Of a DNA stretch of 64,000 bases, positions 35,201 through 43,597 are shown in pieces. The position numbers were made by a program, and so were the translations under genes. The notes beneath the pieces are model-generated. The model made no database searches. It saw only the letters and a list, made by a program, of their open reading frames with translations, and had not been told where the DNA came from. The stretch comes from Actinomadura graeca (GTDB taxonomy: Bacteria > Actinomycetota > Actinomycetes > Streptosporangiales > Streptosporangiaceae), in the NCBI RefSeq assembly GCF_019175365.1, contig NZ_CP059572.1:1302001-1366000 (forward strand), given 5' to 3'. The stretch's first letter is position 1, and the number at the start of each line of letters is the position of its first letter.

Positions 35201-35664
35201 TCCAGCCGGTTCAGCACCGTCGTGGCGTCGCGGACGGCCTGGTCGCCGAAGGACGGGTCGATGCGGAGCGCGGCCGTGCGCACCGGGCCGAGCTGCTCGT
35301 CGGTCTTGCGCTGGCGGGTCTGGAGCGCGTCCAGGAGGGTGGGGTCGCGGTCGGACGCGATGTACTCGATGGCGGTGTCGCGCTCGGCGATGAACTCCTG
35401 GAGGAACCGCGTGACGTCCTCACCCAGCTCGGCCATCTTCTCGACCCGGCCGTACTCCGCCGCCCGGCTCGCGGAGCCGGAGATGCGCAGCCCGGCGAGC
35501 GCGACGGCCGCGACCGTCGGCACGAGGATCAGCACGATGAGGCGCTGTGGCACACGCCAGTTCCTCAGGCCGAGCCTGCTGCCGCCCGTCCGTGGTGAAG
35601 GATCGGACCGTGCCTCGACCTCCCCGGGCCGAGGAAGGTCGCGACCTGCGTCGCTTGGTTGCAT
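32263..35664 (-). CDS. cvnA: conservon sensor histidine kinase-like protein with NIT domain (CvnA-like)
   Basis: 1133 residues. TM1 about 41-60 (LIVLILVPTVAAVALAGL), an extracytoplasmic nitrate/nitrite-sensing (NIT) helical domain (about 65-335), TM2 about 353-372, HAMP (about 373-445), a coiled dimer region, an HATPase domain (about 520-690; N-box ELIENATVFSAEHT, G-boxes DNGVGIS and GLFVVGRLA), then about 430 residues of Pro/Gly-rich disorder. There is no clear HisKA phospho-acceptor motif, as typical of CvnA proteins. It leads the operon cvnABCD. The long disordered tail is larger than usual and may scaffold the other conservon proteins. Confidence 0.9.
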   Translation of the reverse strand: MQPSDAGRDLPRPGEVEARSDPSPRTGGSRLGLRNWRVPQRLIVLILVPTVAAVALAGLRISGSASRAAEYGRVEKMAELGEDVTRFLQEFIAERDTAIEYIASDRDPTLLDALQTRQRKTDEQLGPVRTAALRIDPSFGDQAVRDATTVLNRLDGVKAVRALATGTKVPAFTVLQKYTESAGELVNILDGLSQNVADDRLAAASRALGSLARAKEAVSRERALLLIGAHTRRLAGDELNALTAARAQEDSEIGAFRGSTSVQQRQRFEDTVVGPKIDQARDLRQRALSSASTTGGRLPASLGTGTAALVIRSAMTEMVDKMREVERSLAADIRAISDRQGADARQSTITDGIVATVLLLLVLLITAFMARSLVRPLRRLQQGALEIAGTRLPGLVDRLRDPEAAAGGIEVQPIDIDTTDEIGQVARAFDEVHREAVRLAADEAVLRGNINAMFVNLSRRSQSLIERQLRLIEELEQSERDEEQLGNLFRLDHLATRMRRNCENLLVLGGQEQARRWNRPVPLIDVVRASLSEVEQYERVALRVQGDMTVAGPVVNDLVHLLAELIENATVFSAEHTKVTVSGQLLSGGGSMLQITDNGVGISHEELEQANWRLANPPVIDFSAARRMGLFVVGRLAVRHGIRVELRAAQGGGLTAFVVLPDAIVSPGETTGIGARGLGAPRESAGTGHLALTPMTEPPPLGSGAYEQAGAAFAQDEPGSGPQPRIGTGGHPMMGGTGAQRVVGGTGPQRPVPPGSDRPRPTGPIPALGGSGAHAAPPGATGPIPMVPPVEQRPPLGQRPPGEGYPVEPFGSGSYPIDPHAADAFAAEGYPPPGDRRPPRQPGELPVREPGANLPGRGAPADDGRPNGLFQPRERTQEGGVRNGLYRPGRHTGPQSVVPEAQPMVPEPGSQRRIPWETGPLQQVGGDTHADGSPSGAHPRVPGGGAPWRETGPTPPEGAIPETPAADPSGYEHPVQAPPARASAGTPRVPERSPIFDAMQSEWFQYRSGGSSGEDPPKDWESPADAGFRAAEAVREPVAGARTSVGLPKRVPGKNRVPGAVARQQDPAGQGQAAPSPERPAQEPRAQAQSADVVRNRFASLQRGVHRGRTETRGGGTSGEVSSQGDDETGGTR

Positions 35665-35984
35665 CCGGCGTTAACACCTCTCCATCACGATGTGCCGCAT
35701 CCTCTGTGGTCGAACCACCACGAAGGGTCCAAATGCAACATCGTTCCGCCTCCGGCGCTCGACATTGCAGCACATCCAGGGATGGGCCGCAAAGGACCCT
35801 AGGCGAGTCGATATGGACTAATGCGACAATCGTGATTTCGTTACTGTCTGTCCGTTTTCCCGGGTACGGTTCGTCGCTCTCCGCACATGTCCGTTCAGTA
35901 ATCACCTCGTTGCGGTGCGTGACCGTTCCCGGTCGTCCGGCTCCGGGTCATGATCGCAATGGACGGAACCGGCCCGCAGCCCGT

Positions 35985-35990
35985 TACAAT
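35985..35990 (+). promoter_or_regulatory. possible -10 box TACAAT
   Basis: TACAAT, with a weak TGGACG -35-like hexamer 19 bp upstream. It lies in the 780-bp divergent region between the conservon and the ABC importer (35665-36446), which is more AT-rich than its surroundings. It precedes a short reading frame at 36016 by 25 bp. The AC-rich stretch 36240-36320 holds nothing I recognise. Confidence 0.4.
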
Positions 35991-36015
35991 GATCACTCTC
36001 CGGAGGCGGCCGACG

Positions 36016-36240
36016 ATGGACCGTCACACGACCGCGGGGCGGCCGGCGCACCGGCCGGGGCACCCCTTACCGCGGCCGGATGCGGACCGGGGACGCGCCC
36101 GGGCGACCCCCGGACGACCCGGACCCCCGTCCCGCCCGGCGGCCCGTCCGATGACCCGCTGGCCAGACACCGGCGTATCAGTCAGTGGAACACCCGGGAT
36201 GCGGGGCCGTGCACCCTCGCACGTACCATGCGTCCCTTAA
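36016..36240 (+). CDS. possible 74-residue protein, unknown
   Basis: ATG 36016 with GGAGG nine bases upstream and a TACAAT box at 35985. The product is rich in Arg, Pro and Gly (starts MDRHTTAGRPAHRPGH) and has no recognisable domain. The promoter and ribosome-binding site are its only support. It could be a leader upstream of the importer operon or chance. Confidence 0.25.
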   Translation: MDRHTTAGRPAHRPGHPLPRPDADRGRARATPGRPGPPSRPAARPMTRWPDTGVSVSGTPGMRGRAPSHVPCVP

Positions 36241-36446
36241 GCACCACAAAACACAGAAACACCACGAACACAAGACGATCACGCAAGACTGAAACCAACG
36301 CACGCAAGACGCTCAACCCGCGATACGCTCGCCGAACGTGATCATCAGGCGCGGCGGGATCAGTGGCCGCAGTCGTTCCTCCTGGCTCTCGCCCTGGTAG
36401 CCCAGCCACGCCGAGCAACTTCCCCCTGATGAGATTTAGGAGTGCC

Positions 36447-37427
36447 ATGAGGCAATCCGGACGTCGCTCTGTTCTCCTCGGTGCTCTTCTCCTGGTCGCT
36501 TCCCTTGCCGCCGGCTGCGGAGACTCCGACTCCTCCGACGGCGGCAAGGGACTGGAGAAGAAGACGCTGACGGTCGCCTCGCTGCCGCTGGTGGACGCCG
36601 CGGCCCTGCACGTCGCGCAGCAGCAGAAGCTGTTCGAGGCCGAGGGACTGAAGGTACAGATCAAGCCGGTCCAGCAGAGCATCCAGGCCCTGCCGGCCCT
36701 GGCCAAGGGCGACGTGGACGTGATCGCGGGCGCCAACTACGTGTCCTTCCTGCAGGCCAACGAGAAGGGCACCCTCAAGCTGAGCATCGTGGCCGAGGGC
36801 GCATCGCTCACCTCGAACATGATGAACGTGCTGGTCAAGGCCAACTCCAGCATCAAGACCGCCAAGGACCTTGAGGGCAAGAAGGTCGCGGTCAACATCC
36901 TCAACAACATCCAGTCGCTGACACTGAACGCCATCCTGAAGGCCAACAACGTCGACCCGTCGAAGGTCACCTACGTGGCCATCCCCTTCCCCCAGATGCC
37001 CGCGGCGCTGGAGAAGGGGCAGGTGGACGCCGTCCACATCGTTGAACCGTTCCTGTCGGACACGCAGAAGAAGCAGGGCGCGCGGGTCGCGGTCGACGGC
37101 GGCAGCGAGCCGGTGACCGGCCTGCCGATCGCCGGTTTCGTCGCCACCCAGGAGTTCACCAGCAAGTACCCGAAGACGGCCGCGGCTTTCCAGCGGGCCA
37201 TCTTCAAGGCGCAGGGGCTCGCCACCGGCGACCGCAAGCGCGTCGAGGAGGTCCTGCCCACCTTCACCAAGATCGACAAGCAGGTGGCCTCGGTCATCAC
37301 GCTGCCGGGCTACCCGACCTCCCTCAACACCACGCGCATGCAGCGGGTCATCGACCTGATGACCAGCGCCGGGCTGCTCAAGCAGAAGCCCGACCTGAAG
37401 ACCGTCCTCTTCCAGCCGACGTCCTGA
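36447..37427 (+). CDS. ABC importer substrate-binding lipoprotein (SsuA/TauA/NMT1-like)
   Basis: 326-residue lipoprotein: basic start, hydrophobic core VLLGALLLVASL and lipobox LAAGC (lipidated Cys near 25), then a two-lobe periplasmic-binding fold of the nitrate/sulfonate/thiamine-precursor class (LPLVDAAALHVAQQQKLFEAEGL, LEGKKVAVNI, VDAVHIVEPFL). AGGAG precedes ATG 36447. It is first of a five-gene operon with two permeases, a benzoylformate decarboxylase and an ATPase. The ligand is not fixed by sequence; the decarboxylase suggests an aromatic 2-oxoacid. Confidence 0.87.
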   Translation: MRQSGRRSVLLGALLLVASLAAGCGDSDSSDGGKGLEKKTLTVASLPLVDAAALHVAQQQKLFEAEGLKVQIKPVQQSIQALPALAKGDVDVIAGANYVSFLQANEKGTLKLSIVAEGASLTSNMMNVLVKANSSIKTAKDLEGKKVAVNILNNIQSLTLNAILKANNVDPSKVTYVAIPFPQMPAALEKGQVDAVHIVEPFLSDTQKKQGARVAVDGGSEPVTGLPIAGFVATQEFTSKYPKTAAAFQRAIFKAQGLATGDRKRVEEVLPTFTKIDKQVASVITLPGYPTSLNTTRMQRVIDLMTSAGLLKQKPDLKTVLFQPTS

Positions 37428-37448
37428 CGGCGGGACATCGATTCGCCC

Positions 37449-38258
37449 ATGACACACCAGTCAGCGCCGTCCCGCGGTCTCTCGCGCCCAGGAAGGTGGG
37501 CACGGGGGGCCGCCGGGGTGGCGGTCCTGTTCCTGGCGAGCGAGGCCCTGGGCAGGGCCGAGATCGTGGATCGTTCCTACCTGCCCCCCGCCTCCACCGT
37601 CGTCGCCCGCGCGGCCGAGCTGTTCGGCGACCCCGACTTCCTGCACAACGTGCGCGTCACGCTCACCGCCTGGGCGCTCGGGCTCGCCATCGCCATCGCC
37701 ATCGCCGTGCCGCTCGGCCTGCTGTTCGGCAGCGTGCCGGCGGTCAACACCGGCGCCCGCGCGATCGTGGAGTTCCTGCGGCCGATCCCGTCGGTCGCGC
37801 TCATCCCGCTGGCCGGGCTGCTGCTCGGGTCCGGGCTGGGCATGGAGGTGCCCCTCATCGTGTACGCGGCGAGCTGGCCCATCCTCTTCAACACCATGTA
37901 CGGGCTGGACGACGTCGACCCCACCGCCAAGGAGACCCTGCGCACCTTCGGCTTCAGCCGGACACAGGTGCTGCTGCGGGTCTCGCTGCGCAGCGCCGCC
38001 CCGTTCATCGCCACCGGCGTGCGGCTCGCCGCGTCGATCGCGCTGATCCTCGCGGTCGGCACCGAGATCCTGTCCGGCTTCGGCGAGGGCCTCGGCATCT
38101 TCATCGCCTCGGCGAGCAACGTCCCCGACGGCACCCGCGACGTCCTCGCCGGGACGGTCTGGGCCGGCTGCCTCGGCCTGATCATCGACACGGTGCTCGT
38201 CCAGGCGGAGAACCGCATGTTCCGCTGGCACTTCGCGCTGAGGAGTGGTGCCTCGTGA
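37449..38258 (+). CDS. ABC importer permease 1 (SsuC/TauC-like)
   Basis: 269 residues with about six membrane helices. The EAA loop for ATPase contact is visible near DDVDPTAKETLRTFGFSRTQVLLRVSLRSAAPFI. The fold belongs to the BPD_transp_1 family of nitrate/sulfonate/taurine importers. It begins 21 bp after the binding-protein gene; its stop overlaps the second permease (GTGA). Two different permeases indicate a heterodimeric membrane domain, whereas many relatives use one. Confidence 0.88.
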   Translation: MTHQSAPSRGLSRPGRWARGAAGVAVLFLASEALGRAEIVDRSYLPPASTVVARAAELFGDPDFLHNVRVTLTAWALGLAIAIAIAVPLGLLFGSVPAVNTGARAIVEFLRPIPSVALIPLAGLLLGSGLGMEVPLIVYAASWPILFNTMYGLDDVDPTAKETLRTFGFSRTQVLLRVSLRSAAPFIATGVRLAASIALILAVGTEILSGFGEGLGIFIASASNVPDGTRDVLAGTVWAGCLGLIIDTVLVQAENRMFRWHFALRSGAS

Positions 38259-39106
38259 CGACCGCGACCGCGGCCGTGTCCCTGCCGCGTCCCCGCGGCG
38301 GCCTCGCCGGGGCGCTCGTGCGCGGCGTCCTGCACCGCTGGCTCCCGCTCGCGATCCTGGTCGCGGGCTGGGAGGTGGCGACGCGGATCTCCGGCAGCCC
38401 CTTCTTCCCCCCGCCGTGGGAGATCGTCCGGCGGATGAAGGAGCTGTGGTTCACCGGCCCGGCGGACCACCTGTTCCTCAACGGCGAGGCGACCGGCAAC
38501 ATCCTGCCGAGCCTCGGCCGGATGGCGCTCGGGCTGCTGCTGTCGGCGATCGCCGGGATCGTGCTCGGCATCGCCCTCGGCCGCTCGGAGCAGGTGCTGG
38601 CCTACCTCAACCCCATCATGCAGTTCGCCCGGGTCATCCCCCCGCCGACCCTCGTGCCGGTCTTCATCGTGCTGTTCGACCTCGGCACCCAGATGCAGGT
38701 CGCCTCCATCATCTTCAGCGCGATCTGGCCGATCCTGCTGAACACCGCCGACGGCGCCCGGTCGGTCGACCAGGTGCAGATGGCGACGGCCGAGACGTTC
38801 CGGCTGTCGGGCGCCGACCGGATCCGGTTCATCATCGTCCCCTCGGCGCTCCCGAAGATCTTCGCGGGGCTGCGGCTCGCGCTGTCGCTGTCGCTGATCC
38901 TGATGGTCTTCTCCGAGCTGCTGCCCGGCACCACCGACGGGCTGGGCTTCGAGCTGACCAACGCCCAGAGCCAGTCCGACATGCCGACCATCTGGTGCGT
39001 GATCGTGCTCCTCGGCGTCCTGGGCTATCTCTTCAACACGATCCTGCTCGCGGTGGAGCGCCGGGTCCTCACCTGGCACCGCGCGGCGCGAAAGGCGGCT
39101 TCATGA
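38255..39106 (+). CDS. ABC importer permease 2
   Basis: 283 residues, with membrane helices starting at LAILVAGWEVATRI and an EAA loop around RSVDQVQMATAETFRLSGADRIRFIIVPSALPKIF. It is related to but distinct from permease 1. GTG 38255 overlaps the upstream stop and its own stop overlaps the decarboxylase ATG (ATGA), so all are translationally coupled. It forms a channel with permease 1 for the SBP-bound ligand. Confidence 0.88.
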   Translation: MTTATAAVSLPRPRGGLAGALVRGVLHRWLPLAILVAGWEVATRISGSPFFPPPWEIVRRMKELWFTGPADHLFLNGEATGNILPSLGRMALGLLLSAIAGIVLGIALGRSEQVLAYLNPIMQFARVIPPPTLVPVFIVLFDLGTQMQVASIIFSAIWPILLNTADGARSVDQVQMATAETFRLSGADRIRFIIVPSALPKIFAGLRLALSLSLILMVFSELLPGTTDGLGFELTNAQSQSDMPTIWCVIVLLGVLGYLFNTILLAVERRVLTWHRAARKAAS

Positions 39107-40707
39107 CGACCGGGCCCACCGTCCGGGACGCGGTGTTCGACTTCTGCCGGAAGGCGGGGATGACCACCGTCTTCGGCAACCCCGGCTCCACCGAGCTGCG
39201 GATGTTCCGCGACTTCCCCGCGGACTTCGAGTACGTGCTCGCGCTGCAGGAGACCATCGCCGTCGCCGCCGCGGCCGGGCACGCCATCGGCACCGGGCGG
39301 GCCGGTCTCGTCAGCCTGCACTCGGCGGGCGGCGTCGGGCACGCGCTCGGCGCGGTGTTCAACGCCTACCGCGACCGGGTGCCGCTCGTCATCTTCGCCG
39401 GCCAGCAGTCCCGGGACATGCTGCCCCTCCGCCCGTTCCTCGGCGCCGACGAGCCCGCGCAGTTCCCGCGCCCCTACGTCAAGTGGAGCCGCCAGCCCGA
39501 GCGCGCCGAGGACGTGCCCGCCGCGCTCGCCGAGGCGTACCGGGTCGCGATGACGCCGCCGCGCGGGCCGGTGTTCCTGTCGGTGCCCGAGGACGACTGG
39601 GACCGTCCCGCCGAGCCCGTCCCCCACCGGGAGGTCCGCGCCGCCTTCACCGCCGGCCCCGCCGCGCTCCGCGAGGTGGCGGACGCGCTCGACGCGGCCC
39701 GCAGCCCGGTGATCGTGGTCGGCTCGGGCGTGGACGACGAGGGCGCGCTGCCCGCCGTCGTCGAGCTGGCCGAGCGCATCGGCGCCCCGGCATGGATCAG
39801 CCCGCTGTCGGGACGGTCCGGGTTCCCCGAGGACCACGCCCTGTTCCGCGGTTTCCTGCCGCCGGTCAAGGATCAGCTCGCCGCGTGCCTCGACGGCCAC
39901 GACGTGATCCTCGTCCTCGGTACGCAGGTGTTCACCTACCACGTGGCCGCCGAGGGCGCGCCGATACCGGCGGGCGCGCGGTTGTTCCACTTCGACTGCG
40001 ATCCCGCGCAGACGGCGTGGGCGCCGGTCGGCACCAGCGTGCTCACCACGATCCAGGCGGGCGTCTCCGGGCTGCTCGACCTCGTCGAGAAGGCGGACCG
40101 GCCCGCGCCCCCGCCGCGTCCGAGACCCGCGACGCCGCGGGCGGGCGACCCGATCGACCCCTCGCTGGCGATCGAGGCGCTCCGCGACCGGCTCCCCGAG
40201 GACGCCGTGATCGTCGAGGAGGCGCCGAGCCACCGCGAGCAGTTCCACGCGCGGATGCCGATCACCCGGTCCGGCGGGTTCCTCGCCTCCGGCAGCGGCG
40301 CCCTCGGCTGGGCGCTGCCGCTCGCGGTCGGGCGGGCCATGGCCGGGACGGGCGAGCGCGTCGTCTGCGTCATCGGCGACGGCTCGATCATGTACTCGGT
40401 GCAGGCGCTGTGGACGGCCGTGCAGCGGCGCGTGCCGCTGACCGTCGTCGTCCTCGACAACGGCGGGTACGGGGCCATCCGGGCGCTCGGGCGCCGGATC
40501 GGCATCGAGACCATTCCCGGCAGCGACATCGCGGGGATCGACTACGTGACCGTCGCGGAGGGGCTCGGCTGCCCGGGCCGGACGGTCGTCTCCGCGGCCG
40601 ACCTCGACGCGGCGTTGGAGGAGGGGCTCGGGCACGACGGTCCGTTCCTCGTGGAAGTCCGGGTCGAGTCCGACGACTCTCCCCTCTATGAGCCATGGGC
40701 GAGGTGA
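39103..40707 (+). CDS. mdlC: thiamine-diphosphate-dependent benzoylformate decarboxylase
   Basis: 534 residues; decarboxylates phenylglyoxylate to benzaldehyde and CO2, or a close aromatic 2-oxoacid. Compared from memory with Pseudomonas putida MdlC, the catalytic set is kept: Ser29 in FGNPGST (Ser26), Glu50 in LALQET (the ThDP-activating Glu), His73 in SLHSAGG (His70) and His280 in VFTYHVA (His281). The ThDP-magnesium motif is GDGSIMYSVQALW ... VVLDN. Its place inside an importer operon, between permease and ATPase genes, implies that the imported compound is its substrate or precursor. Confidence 0.82.
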   Translation: MTTGPTVRDAVFDFCRKAGMTTVFGNPGSTELRMFRDFPADFEYVLALQETIAVAAAAGHAIGTGRAGLVSLHSAGGVGHALGAVFNAYRDRVPLVIFAGQQSRDMLPLRPFLGADEPAQFPRPYVKWSRQPERAEDVPAALAEAYRVAMTPPRGPVFLSVPEDDWDRPAEPVPHREVRAAFTAGPAALREVADALDAARSPVIVVGSGVDDEGALPAVVELAERIGAPAWISPLSGRSGFPEDHALFRGFLPPVKDQLAACLDGHDVILVLGTQVFTYHVAAEGAPIPAGARLFHFDCDPAQTAWAPVGTSVLTTIQAGVSGLLDLVEKADRPAPPPRPRPATPRAGDPIDPSLAIEALRDRLPEDAVIVEEAPSHREQFHARMPITRSGGFLASGSGALGWALPLAVGRAMAGTGERVVCVIGDGSIMYSVQALWTAVQRRVPLTVVVLDNGGYGAIRALGRRIGIETIPGSDIAGIDYVTVAEGLGCPGRTVVSAADLDAALEEGLGHDGPFLVEVRVESDDSPLYEPWAR

Positions 40708-40712
40708 CCAGG

Positions 40713-41471
40713 ATGCTGGAGATCTCTGGGCTGGGGCACTCCTACGGTGCCAGCCGTGTGCTGCAGGGTATGGACCTCAGGGTCGCCGAGGGCGAGCTGG
40801 TCACCATCGTCGGCCCGTCGGGGTGCGGCAAGTCGACGCTGCTGCGCTGCGTCGCCGGGCTGATCGCGCCGACCGAGGGCGAGGTCGTGCTGAACGGCAC
40901 CCCGATCCACGGGGTCCCCGACGAGCTCGCGGTGGTGTTCCAGGACTACAGCCGGTCGCTGCTGCCGTGGCTGACCGTCCGCGACAACGTGGCCCTGCCC
41001 CTGCGGCGCCGCGGCGCCGGACGCGCCGAACGCCGCGCGCAGGCCACGAAGGCGCTGGAGTCCGTCGGCCTCGCGGACGCCGGGGGCAAATACCCGTGGG
41101 AGCTGTCGGGCGGCATGCAGCAGCGCGTGTCGATCGCGCGCGCCCTGGCCTACCGCCCGTCGTTCCTGCTGATGGACGAGCCGTTCGGCTCGGTGGACGC
41201 GCAGACCCGCGAGGACCTGGAGGACCTCGTCCTGCAGGTGCACCGGGCCGAGGGCATGACGATCCTGCTGGTCACCCACGACATCGACGAGAGCGTCTAC
41301 CTCGGCGACCGCGTCGTGGTCCTCGCCCGCAACCCGGGCCGGATCCGCAGCGAGCTGCCGGTCACGCTGCCGCCGGTTCGCGACCAGATCGGGACGCGCG
41401 CCGAGCCGGAGTTCGTCCGTCTCCGGGCCGAGGTGGGCCGCCTGGTGCGCGGGGTCGCCACCCCCGCCTGA
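40713..41471 (+). CDS. ABC importer ATPase (SsuB/TauB-like)
   Basis: 252 residues with Walker A VGPSGCGKSTLL, Q-loop VFQDYSRSLLPWL, signature LSGGMQQRVSIARAL, Walker B FLLMDEPFGSVD and the H-loop LVTHDIDE. It energises the two permeases encoded upstream. ATG 40713 is preferred because GAGGTG lies six bases before it; ATG 40695 would overlap the decarboxylase gene. It is the last gene of the operon, followed by a hairpin. Confidence 0.9.
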   Translation: MLEISGLGHSYGASRVLQGMDLRVAEGELVTIVGPSGCGKSTLLRCVAGLIAPTEGEVVLNGTPIHGVPDELAVVFQDYSRSLLPWLTVRDNVALPLRRRGAGRAERRAQATKALESVGLADAGGKYPWELSGGMQQRVSIARALAYRPSFLLMDEPFGSVDAQTREDLEDLVLQVHRAEGMTILLVTHDIDESVYLGDRVVVLARNPGRIRSELPVTLPPVRDQIGTRAEPEFVRLRAEVGRLVRGVATPA

Positions 41472-41479
41472 CCTGCGGA

Positions 41480-41503
41480 CGCCCCGGCACCACCGCCGGG
41501 GCG
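41480..41503. terminator. hairpin between convergent genes
   Basis: CGCCCCGGC, a six-base loop, GCCGGGGCG: a perfect 9-bp stem. It is nine bases after the ATPase stop and 28 bp from the end of the convergent polymerase gene, so it probably serves both. Confidence 0.7.
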
Positions 41504-41530
41504 CCCGCACCGCGGGCGGCGGCATGGCGG

Positions 41531-43288
41531 TCACTTCGCGTCGGAGTAGCGGGAGACGGCGGCGATCTCCATCGGGAACACGACGGAGGTGTCGCCGAAC
41601 AGCAGCCGCCGCGCCTCCCCTGCGGCGGCGTGGATCGCCTCGGTCACGTCGTCGGCCAGCTCCGCGGGGGTGTGCACGATCACCTCGTCGTGCTGGAAGA
41701 ACACCAGGCGCGGCGGCCCGAGGGCGGTGAGGCGGCGGCGCAGCGAGCCGAGCAGCGCCAGGGCCCAGTCCGCGGCCGTGGCCTGGACGACGAAGTTGCG
41801 GGTGAAGCGGCCCCGCCCCCGCAGCGCCTGCGCGGCCCCCGCCTGCCGCGCGTCCCCGCCGTCCTCGTCGCCGCCCGCGGAGGTCAGCTCACGCCACCCG
41901 GCCGACGGCGGCGGGCACGTCCGCCCGAGCCGGGACCGGACGAGCCGCCCGTCCTCCCCCGCGCGCGCCGCGGCCTCCACGTACTCGAACGCGGCCGGGA
42001 ACCGGCTCTTGAGCACGCCGAGCAGCTGCACCGCCTCCCCCGTCCCGCCGCCGTACATGGCCGACAGCAGCGCGAGCTTGGCCTTGTCACGCGCGCTGAG
42101 CGTCTCGGGGTCGCGCCGGGACCCCCGGCCCTCCTCCGCCCCGCCGCGGAAGGCGTGCGAGAGGGCCGCGTACAGGTCACCGTGGGCCGCGGCGTCGGCG
42201 AACGCGCGGTCGCCCGCGAGGGCGGCGAGCACACGCGGTTCGAGCTGCGCCGCGTCCGCGACGACGAGGCGCCAGCCGGGGTCGGCGACCACGGCCCGGC
42301 GCAGGACCCGCGGGATCTGCAGGGCGCCCCCGCCGTTGGTGGCCCACCGTCCCGACACCACGCCGCCGACGACGTACTCCGGACGGAACCGCCCCCCGCT
42401 CACCCACGTGTCGAGCCACGCCCAGCCGTGCGCGGTGTGCAGCCGGGACAGCTCCTTGTACTCCAGCAGCAGCGGCACCGCCGGGTGGTCGAGCCGCTTC
42501 AGCACATGCGCCCGCGTCGAGGCGACCGGCAGCCCGGCGGCCGCGAACGCCTTGACGATCTGCGCCGGGGAGTCGGGATTGACGTGCGCGCGCCCGCCGA
42601 ACGCGGCGCTGATCCGGTCGGCGAGCGCCTGGAGCCTGCGCGGCCGCAGCCCGCCGGACGGGCGCGGCCCCAGCAGCTCGGTGAGCAGGGCGTCGTGCTC
42701 GTCCGCCGACCAGGGCAGCCCGTCGTGGCTCATCTCGGCGGCCACCAGCGACCCGGCGGACTCCGCGGCGGCGAGCAGCGCGAACCCGTCGAGCCCCGCG
42801 ATGGCGCGCTGCTGCGCGGCGTGCACCGCGACCACCTGCTCCAGATCGTCGCCGGGCCTTCCGGCGTCACGGGCGTCGTCGTCGAACAGCGACGCCTGTG
42901 CCGACGCCGCCTGGACCGGAGGCGGATCCACCGGGACGGGCTCCCCCCGCAACCGCGCCGACGCGGCCGGCACCGAGCGCGGCTCCCCGTACCGTCCCGC
43001 GTGGCCGAGGAGCAGGTTCTCGACGAGTTCCAGATCGTGGCAACGGCCCACCCGCACCCCCGCATCGAGCAGCGCCGGATACGACCGCGCCGTGGACGCC
43101 CACACCCAGCGAGGCGAGTCCGCCCGCTCCCGCCCGGCGATCTCGGCGACCAGGTCGGACACCGCCCACGCGGCTCCGCCGGGCGTCCCGTCCTCCCCCA
43201 GGACCCGCAGCTCTCCCCCGCCTCCGGCACCGGCGGCCACCGCGATCCTCACGCCCCCATTGTCGTCCCGCCCACCGACAGAACGCAT
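41531..43288 (-). CDS. bifunctional 3'-5' exonuclease/DNA polymerase (PolA-like, actinobacterial)
   Basis: 585 residues. The N-terminal part (about 1-190) is a reduced exonuclease-like domain; the C-terminal part is a family A polymerase. Motif A is LVVADAAQLEPRVLAAL, motif B RDKAKLALLSAMYGGG, motif C FFQHDEVIVH (QHDE in place of VHDE). It is much shorter than PolI and lacks the 5' nuclease. Such proteins accompany the main PolA in many actinobacteria; their role in repair is inferred. The Gly/Arg/Asp-rich insert near 490-510 (GGDEDGGDARQAG) is probably a disordered loop. Confidence 0.85.
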   Translation of the reverse strand: MRSVGGRDDNGGVRIAVAAGAGGGGELRVLGEDGTPGGAAWAVSDLVAEIAGRERADSPRWVWASTARSYPALLDAGVRVGRCHDLELVENLLLGHAGRYGEPRSVPAASARLRGEPVPVDPPPVQAASAQASLFDDDARDAGRPGDDLEQVVAVHAAQQRAIAGLDGFALLAAAESAGSLVAAEMSHDGLPWSADEHDALLTELLGPRPSGGLRPRRLQALADRISAAFGGRAHVNPDSPAQIVKAFAAAGLPVASTRAHVLKRLDHPAVPLLLEYKELSRLHTAHGWAWLDTWVSGGRFRPEYVVGGVVSGRWATNGGGALQIPRVLRRAVVADPGWRLVVADAAQLEPRVLAALAGDRAFADAAAHGDLYAALSHAFRGGAEEGRGSRRDPETLSARDKAKLALLSAMYGGGTGEAVQLLGVLKSRFPAAFEYVEAAARAGEDGRLVRSRLGRTCPPPSAGWRELTSAGGDEDGGDARQAGAAQALRGRGRFTRNFVVQATAADWALALLGSLRRRLTALGPPRLVFFQHDEVIVHTPAELADDVTEAIHAAAGEARRLLFGDTSVVFPMEIAAVSRYSDAK

Positions 43289-43432
43289 GCGAGGACCCCT
43301 CCGCGCAGATCACGCGCGCGAAGGGGCCGACGCTTCTTCAGGAGACCAGGGCCGCGGCCTCTACTTGTGAACCAACCTTCCGCCGAACACGTACAACCCC
43401 CCAAACCGCCCACCCGAACCCGGGAACCACAG

Positions 43433-43489
43433 TCCGAACCCCAACCGAGGATCCGAACCGCAACCGAGGGCCTGAACCCCAACCACGGA
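43433..43489. repeat. three 19-bp tandem repeats
   Basis: TCCGAACCCCAACCGAGGA and two variants, back to back at 43433, 43452 and 43471. They lie in the 309-bp gap between the polymerase start and the DUF4234 gene. The rest of the gap holds a short C-rich stretch and a 6-bp G/C hairpin (43563-43578) that may terminate the DUF4234 gene. Confidence 0.75.
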
Positions 43490-43597
43490 TTACGGGACAG
43501 GCACGCGCAGCGAGCGCCAGCGGCCGCAGTGGAGGAGACCCGTGCCGCGCAGCCGGGGGGTCTGGGGGTCGCCCCCCAATAAAAGCCAGTCCCCCAG

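Noticed and set aside
35547..36341. A 264-codon plus-strand frame over the conservon promoter region
   Set aside because: It starts antisense inside the kinase gene and crosses the AC-rich stretch; no coding features.
43563..43578. G/C hairpin as a firm terminator
   Set aside because: Only 6 bp with no T-tract on the relevant strand; mentioned only as possible.
40688..43582. A 964-codon plus-strand frame across the ATPase and polymerase genes
   Set aside because: Out of frame with the ABC ATPase and antisense to the polymerase; no motifs.
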